From Amycolatopsis albispora (GTDB taxonomy: Bacteria; Actinomycetota; Actinomycetes; Mycobacteriales; Pseudonocardiaceae), in the NCBI RefSeq assembly GCF_003312875.1, contig NZ_CP015163.1, positions 3,348,001 to 3,412,000 of the forward strand: 64,000 nucleotides of DNA, in the 5' to 3' direction. Shown here piece by piece: positions 59,715 through 64,000 of the stretch (within the stretch, counting starts at the first letter, position 1; the number at the start of each line of letters is the position of its first letter). The position numbers and the translations under genes are program-made. Under the pieces are notes generated by a model. It ran no database searches. It had not been told where the DNA came from and saw nothing but the letters and a program-made list of their open reading frames with translations.

Positions 59715-61187
59715 ATGGGTGCGCGGTTCAAGGTGGTCATCGTCGGTACCGGCTTCTCCGGGCTCGGCCAGGCGATCCAGCTGGAGAAGGCGGGCATCCG
59801 CGACTACGTGATCCTGGAGAAGGCCGACGAGGTCGGCGGCACCTGGCGCGACAACTCCTACCCCGGCTGCGCCTGCGACGTGCAGTCCCACATGTACTCC
59901 TTCTCCTACGAGCAGAACCCCGACTGGACCCGCTCCTTCTCCCGCCAGCCGGAGATCTTCGACTACCTCAAGGGCGTCACCGACAAGTACCGCCTGCGCG
60001 ACAAGATCCGCTTCGGCGTGGAGATCACCGGCGCGCACTGGGACGAGTCGAAGAGCCTGTGGACCGTCGAAACCAAGTCCGGCGAGGAGTTCGTCGCGCA
60101 GTTCGTCGTGTCCGGGGTCGGCGGCCTGCACATCCCGCGCATCCCCGAACTGCCCGGCATCGAACGCTTCCAGGGCCGCACCTGGCACTCCGCGCAGTGG
60201 GACCACGACTACGACCTGACCGGCAAGCGCGTCGCCGTGGTCGGGACCGGGGCCAGCGCCATCCAGTTCGTGCCGCGCATCGCCCGCGACGTCACCCGGC
60301 TGGACCTCTTCCAGCGCACCCCGCCGTGGATCATGCCCAAGCCCGACCACGCCATGCCCGACTGGGCCAAGCAGCTGTTCCGCCGCGTCCCCGGCGCCCA
60401 GCGCGCCTACCGCACCGCGCTGTACTGGCTGCTCGAAGTCCGCGCGCTCGGCTTCAACGGCCACCCCGCGCTGATGAAGGCTGGCGAAGCCGTGGCCAAG
60501 CGCCACATCCGCAAGCAGATCCCGGACCACGACCTCCGCCGCAAGGTCACCCCGGACTACACCATGGGCTGCAAGCGCGTGCTCATCTCCAACGACTACT
60601 ACCCCGCGCTCTCCCGCGACGACGTCAACGTGGTCACCGACGGCATCCGCGAGGTCCGCGAGCACTCCATTGTGGACGAAGCGGGTGTCGAGCACGAAGT
60701 CGACGCGATCATCTACGGCACCGGCTTCCACGTCACCGACGCGCTGGAGTACCTGCGCATCACCGGTGTCGACGGGCGCGATCTGGCCAAGGAATGGGCC
60801 ACCGAGGGCATGCGCACGCACTTCGGCATCACCGTCGCCGGGTTCCCGAACCTGTTCTTCCTGCTCGGTCCGAACACCGCGCTGGGCCACAACTCGGTGG
60901 TCTTCATGATCGAGTCGCAGGCCCGGTACGTGGTGGACGCGATCAAGCTGACCGAACGCCACCGCGCCGCCGCGCTGACCGTGCGCGAGCGCGCGCAGGA
61001 GGAGTTCCAGGCCGAGATCCAGGACAAGCTGGTCAAGGGCGTGTGGACGCAGGGCGGCTGCAAGAGCTGGTACCTCGACGCGAAGGGCGTGAACCGGACC
61101 ATCTGGCCCGGCTTCACCTGGCGTTACTGGCAGCGCACCCGCCACGTGGACCCGAGCCACTACGAGCTGACCGGGCGGGCGCGGTGA
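59715..61187 (+). CDS. flavin-containing Baeyer-Villiger-type monooxygenase
   Basis: A 490-residue FAD/NADPH monooxygenase. The FAD motif is GTGFSGLGQ, the NADPH motif is VVGTGASAIQ, and the diagnostic sequence FxGxxxHxxxW is FQGRTWHSAQW (about residues 155-165). The N-terminal YPGCACDVQSH and GTWRDNSYPG are also typical. Inserts oxygen beside a carbonyl or hydroxylates a ketone. The ATG at 59715 has GGAGG five bases before it. First gene of a coupled three-gene operon. Confidence 0.94.
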   Translation: MGARFKVVIVGTGFSGLGQAIQLEKAGIRDYVILEKADEVGGTWRDNSYPGCACDVQSHMYSFSYEQNPDWTRSFSRQPEIFDYLKGVTDKYRLRDKIRFGVEITGAHWDESKSLWTVETKSGEEFVAQFVVSGVGGLHIPRIPELPGIERFQGRTWHSAQWDHDYDLTGKRVAVVGTGASAIQFVPRIARDVTRLDLFQRTPPWIMPKPDHAMPDWAKQLFRRVPGAQRAYRTALYWLLEVRALGFNGHPALMKAGEAVAKRHIRKQIPDHDLRRKVTPDYTMGCKRVLISNDYYPALSRDDVNVVTDGIREVREHSIVDEAGVEHEVDAIIYGTGFHVTDALEYLRITGVDGRDLAKEWATEGMRTHFGITVAGFPNLFFLLGPNTALGHNSVVFMIESQARYVVDAIKLTERHRAAALTVRERAQEEFQAEIQDKLVKGVWTQGGCKSWYLDAKGVNRTIWPGFTWRYWQRTRHVDPSHYELTGRAR

Positions 61188-62044
61188 CCACCGAGGACGA
61201 GCAGCTGGTGCTGCGCGCCCGCGACGTCCACTTCGACTGGTCCGCGCTGCCGATGCACTGGATCCCGGCCGAACCGCAGGCCACGCACACGATCAACGTG
61301 CTGCACCTGCTGCTGCCCGAGGGCGAGCGCTGGTTCGTCGAGCTGTTCAAGCAGGCCGTGCCGATGATCCGCGACGACCGGCTGCGCCAGGACGTGCTCG
61401 GCTTCATCGGCCAGGAGGCCATGCACGCCGAAGCACACAGCGGCGTGCTCGACCACTTCGAGGCACACGGGCTCGACCCGCGCCCCTACACCCGGCAGAT
61501 GGAATGGGTGTTCCGCCGCCTGCTCGGCGACCGCGACCTCACCGGCAAGGCCCGCGAGGAGTGGATCATCGAGCGGGTCGCCATCGTCGCCGCGATCGAG
61601 CACTACACCGCGTTCCTCGGCCAGTGGATCCTCGACTCGGTGCCACTGGACCACGCCGGTGCCGATCCGACCATGCTGGACCTGCTGCGCTGGCACGGTG
61701 CCGAAGAGGTCGAGCACCGCGCCGTGGCCTACGACCTCTACCAGCACCTCGACGGCAGGTACCTGCGCCGGGCGCGCACGATGGCGCTGGTCACGCCGGT
61801 GCTGGCCTGGCTGTGGGTGCGTGGCACGCGGTTCCTGATGGCCGCCGACCCGACGCTGTCGCGGAAGGCGACCTGGGGCGCGTTCCGCAGCGGCGCGCGG
61901 CGCGGGCTGGTGCCGAGCGGGCGTCAGCTGCTGCGGGAGATCCGGCCGTACTTCCGGCGGTCGTACCACCCGTCCGAAACCGGCGACACCGAGCAGGCGG
62001 TGGCCTATCTCGCCAGTTCACCGGCGGCGCTGGCGGCCCAGTGA
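61184..62044 (+). CDS. metal-dependent hydrolase / di-iron-like protein (PF10118 type)
   Basis: A 286-residue protein of the 'predicted metal-dependent hydrolase' (PF10118) family. It is helical and carries ExxH pairs in FIGQEAMHAEAH and HGAEEVEHRAV, with further Glu/His in IIERVAIVAAIEHYTAF, a ferritin-like four-helix metal site. The GTG start overlaps the monooxygenase stop (GTGA). With the reductase after it, it may form an oxygenase rather than a hydrolase; that is inference. Confidence 0.88.
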   Translation: MTTEDEQLVLRARDVHFDWSALPMHWIPAEPQATHTINVLHLLLPEGERWFVELFKQAVPMIRDDRLRQDVLGFIGQEAMHAEAHSGVLDHFEAHGLDPRPYTRQMEWVFRRLLGDRDLTGKAREEWIIERVAIVAAIEHYTAFLGQWILDSVPLDHAGADPTMLDLLRWHGAEEVEHRAVAYDLYQHLDGRYLRRARTMALVTPVLAWLWVRGTRFLMAADPTLSRKATWGAFRSGARRGLVPSGRQLLREIRPYFRRSYHPSETGDTEQAVAYLASSPAALAAQ

Positions 62045-63072
62045 CGCAGCCGAGGTTCCCGCCGGACCTGCGCGGCCGCCCCCGCGCGGACCGGCTGCTG
62101 TCCACGCTGAGCGGGGTCGCGGCGGTGTACACGCGGATCAGCCGGGTGAGCGGCCGGTGGCGCCCGCCGGTGGCCGCGGTGGACCGCGACCTGCCGATGG
62201 TGGTCGACGAGGCGGAAATGCTCGCCGAGGGCGTGAAAACCCTGCGGCTGCGCCGGATCGACGGCGCGCCGCTGCCTTCGTGGCGGCCCGGCGCACATCT
62301 CGACCTGGTCCTGCCGTCCGGCCGCGTCCGGCAGTACTCGTTGTGCGGTAATCCCGGCGACCTGGGCTGGTACCGCATCGCGGTGCGCCGGATCGAGGAC
62401 GGGCACGGCGGTTCACGCGAGGTGCACGAAGCGGTGGGCGCCGGCACCCGGGTCACCGTGCGCGGGCCGCGCAACGCCTTTCCCTTCATCAGCGCGGGCA
62501 GCTACCAGTTCATCGCGGGCGGCATCGGCATCACGCCGATCCTGCCGATGGTGCACGCCGCCGCGGCGGCCGGTGCCGACTGGCGGCTGGTCTACACCGG
62601 CCGCGACCGCGCCTCCATGCCCTTCGCCGATGAACTGTCCACATTGGATACCGACCGGGTGTGGATCCGGCCGGACACCGAGTACGGCATTCCCGCTTCC
62701 GGCGCCGAACTGCTGGAGAAGGCACCGGAGGGCGCACACGTGTACTGCTGCGGCCCGATCCCGATGCTCACCTCGGTGCGCACCGACGCGCTGGCGGGCG
62801 GGGCCAGGACCGTCCACTTCGAACGGTTCGCCGAGCCGCCGATCGTGGACGGCAAGCCGTTCCTGGTCGAGCTGCGCCGCAGCGGGCGGACGGTGGAGGT
62901 GCCAGCCGACCGCTCGGCGCTGGAGGTGATCCGCGCGGTACGGCCGGAGGTCGCCTACTCCTGCCGACAGGGTTTCTGCGGCACCTGCCGCGTGCGCGTG
63001 CTCGACGGCGACCAGGACAGCATGCTGATCTGCACCGACCGCACCACCGGCACCATCGCACTCGACCTCTAG
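62041..63072 (+). CDS. ferredoxin-NAD(P)H oxidoreductase with C-terminal [2Fe-2S] domain
   Basis: A 343-residue reductase of the phthalate-dioxygenase-reductase / VanB type. Flavin motif RQYSLCGNPGD, NAD motif GGIGITPILPM, a C-terminal plant-type ferredoxin domain with CRQGFCGTCRVRVL and a fourth Cys in MLICTD. It passes electrons from NAD(P)H to an oxygenase, here most likely the di-iron-like protein before it. GTG start overlaps that gene's stop. Its own end overlaps the convergent ATPase gene by four bases. Confidence 0.94.
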   Translation: MTQPRFPPDLRGRPRADRLLSTLSGVAAVYTRISRVSGRWRPPVAAVDRDLPMVVDEAEMLAEGVKTLRLRRIDGAPLPSWRPGAHLDLVLPSGRVRQYSLCGNPGDLGWYRIAVRRIEDGHGGSREVHEAVGAGTRVTVRGPRNAFPFISAGSYQFIAGGIGITPILPMVHAAAAAGADWRLVYTGRDRASMPFADELSTLDTDRVWIRPDTEYGIPASGAELLEKAPEGAHVYCCGPIPMLTSVRTDALAGGARTVHFERFAEPPIVDGKPFLVELRRSGRTVEVPADRSALEVIRAVRPEVAYSCRQGFCGTCRVRVLDGDQDSMLICTDRTTGTIALDL

Positions 63073-64000
63073 CGCAGCGCCGCCAGATCGACCACCTCCC
63101 GCGCCGGGCGGAAGTCGTCCGGTGGCACGCCTTTTGCGGTGCGCAGCCAGCCGACCCGATCCTGCGGCCTGCTCGACTTGCCCGCGGCCAGCAGCAGCGA
63201 GACATAGCAGCCGTAGTCCAGCGAGTACCCGTCATACAGGGTTCCCGGCGCGTTCTCGTCAACCACCCCGCGGCGCAGCAGGTGCAGCAGGCGGGCGTCG
63301 TGGAGGTCGTCGATCGCGGTCCACCGCGACTCCTGCGCCAGCAGGAAGGTCCGGCAGCGGCGGCGGCCGACCACCTCGTCGATCAGCTTGCGCAGCAGCT
63401 CGGCGGCGGCACGGTCGGTCTCGATCGCCTTGCGCTTGTCGCGCAGGTACCAGTCGCGGGCCGCGAGCCGGACGTCGCGGAGGTCGATCGGCTCGTCGTG
63501 CGCGTGCTGCGCGGCCAGCGCGGCGATGTTGATCGCGTCACGCGGCACCCCCTCCGCCGCTCGGGCCAGCTCCCCGAAGGCGTTGGGCCGGAACACCTCC
63601 CGCAAGAATGAGTCCACTTTGGAGGGTGGGTCGGCGAGCATCTTCGCCAGTGGCACCGAAGCGTGGTTGAACAGCAGCTCGGCGAAGAACTCGTCCTGCC
63701 CGGCGGGCTGGTCGTCCAGGCTGACCGCCGTCGCCGCGTCCGCGCCGACCTCGATCCCCAGGTGGTCCCCGTCGGGCAGGCGGCGGCGGAACCGCGACCG
63801 GCGCTCGATCGCGGCGATCTTCACCGTCAGCCCGTTGACCGGCAGCACGCTGCGGCGCAGCAGGTCGGCGAGCAGCGGCTGCAGCTCCAGCGGCAGGCTG
63901 CTCCACTCGTCGAGCAGCACCCAGAGCCGGGCACCGCCCAGCGCGGCGGCGATCCGCTGCAGCGCCCGGCCGAGCGGCCCGAACACCACCCGGTGCCGCT
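63069..64000 (-). CDS. P-loop ATPase, 5' end beyond the window (ORC-CDC6-like)
   Basis: The reading frame is open to the right edge; 310 codons are visible. The segment LWVLLDEWSSLPLELQPLLADLLRR is a Walker B with catalytic Asp-Glu, and KIAAIERRSRF may be sensor 1. Walker A must lie outside. The form resembles the stand-alone 'ORC-CDC6 family AAA ATPase' proteins of actinomycetes, but this is tentative. The C-terminal half is helical with a winged-helix-like end. Cytosolic; role unknown. Confidence 0.7.
   Translation of the reverse strand, partial: RHRVVFGPLGRALQRIAAALGGARLWVLLDEWSSLPLELQPLLADLLRRSVLPVNGLTVKIAAIERRSRFRRRLPDGDHLGIEVGADAATAVSLDDQPAGQDEFFAELLFNHASVPLAKMLADPPSKVDSFLREVFRPNAFGELARAAEGVPRDAINIAALAAQHAHDEPIDLRDVRLAARDWYLRDKRKAIETDRAAAELLRKLIDEVVGRRRCRTFLLAQESRWTAIDDLHDARLLHLLRRGVVDENAPGTLYDGYSLDYGCYVSLLLAAGKSSRPQDRVGWLRTAKGVPPDDFRPAREVVDLAALR

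Noticed and set aside
52054..61160. Very long frames opposite PL8, the uronate genes and the monooxygenase region
   Set aside because: They lie antisense to genes with full catalytic motifs and have shadow-type composition.
1..64000. tRNA, rRNA, insertion sequences, integrases, attachment sites
   Set aside because: None recognised on either strand; the DUF222/HNH gene is the only one with a mobile flavour and shows no flanking repeats.

Overview
The window is 64 kb of high-GC DNA with dense, often overlapping genes, many GTG starts and GGAGG-type ribosome binding sites. It carries mycolic-actinobacterium-style families: DUF222/HNH, LLM F420 oxidoreductase, UdgX, HSP18 with its regulator, and a mycothiol-type DsbA nitroreductase. 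This points to an actinomycete, most likely a Pseudonocardiaceae member such as Amycolatopsis. That assignment is inferred from gene content and style; no rRNA or marker gene is present. I see no tRNA, rRNA, insertion sequence, integrase or CRISPR array.

Layout. 0-1.8 kb: tail of an ABC-2 permease pair and a hypothetical gene. 1.8-5 kb: a DUF222/HNH gene with a LexA-like box, and a TetR regulator divergent from a SnoaL-like/NmrA-like pair with two operator-like palindromes. 5-7.8 kb: a DUF6010 membrane protein, an MFS exporter, a rhodanese and an Lrp/AsnC regulator. 7.8-10.5 kb: complete modABC molybdate transporter. 10.5-16.6 kb: a LigD-type phosphoesterase-polymerase, a sigma-like protein, a two-domain TetR, an F420-type oxidoreductase behind a KstR-like box, small conserved proteins and a D-threonine-aldolase-like PLP enzyme. 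16.7-19.4 kb: copper amine oxidase and a secreted class A beta-lactamase-like protein. 19.4-20.3 kb: a non-coding minisatellite with a ~102-bp higher-order period ending in a G-run.

20.3-27.5 kb: a five-gene overlapping operon (SWIM, DUF5691, MoxR-type AAA+, DUF5682, VWA), the best candidate here for an uncharacterised multi-protein system. 27.6-44.4 kb: a P450, UdgX, and a group with low-oxygen/energy-stress character (Hrp1-like CBS protein, CtaD, BON, phosphoketolase plus acetate kinase, pyruvate-oxidase-like enzyme, zinc ADH, HSP18 and its regulator), including an alpha/beta hydrolase that has lost its nucleophile and a 100-bp direct repeat.

44.4-51.7 kb: thioesterase/MarR pair, mycothiol-type DsbA, DUF1989, GH27 alpha-galactosidase, DUF305 lipoprotein, SDR and methyltransferase. 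51.7-59.4 kb: a polyuronide/uronate catabolic locus (PL8 lyase, semialdehyde dehydrogenase, an unknown 379-aa protein, KdgD-like dehydratase, IclR, uronate dehydrogenase). Uronate would be oxidised to the aldarate, dehydrated and carried to 2-oxoglutarate; the aldarate dehydratase is not in the window. 59.7-63.1 kb: a translationally coupled Baeyer-Villiger monooxygenase / di-iron-like protein / [2Fe-2S] reductase operon behind a strong palindrome. The right edge cuts an ATPase gene.

A palindromic repeat family with the core ATGTGGCTTTCG recurs in intergenic gaps at 29.6, 49.6-49.8 and 59.4-59.6 kb, mostly after gene ends.
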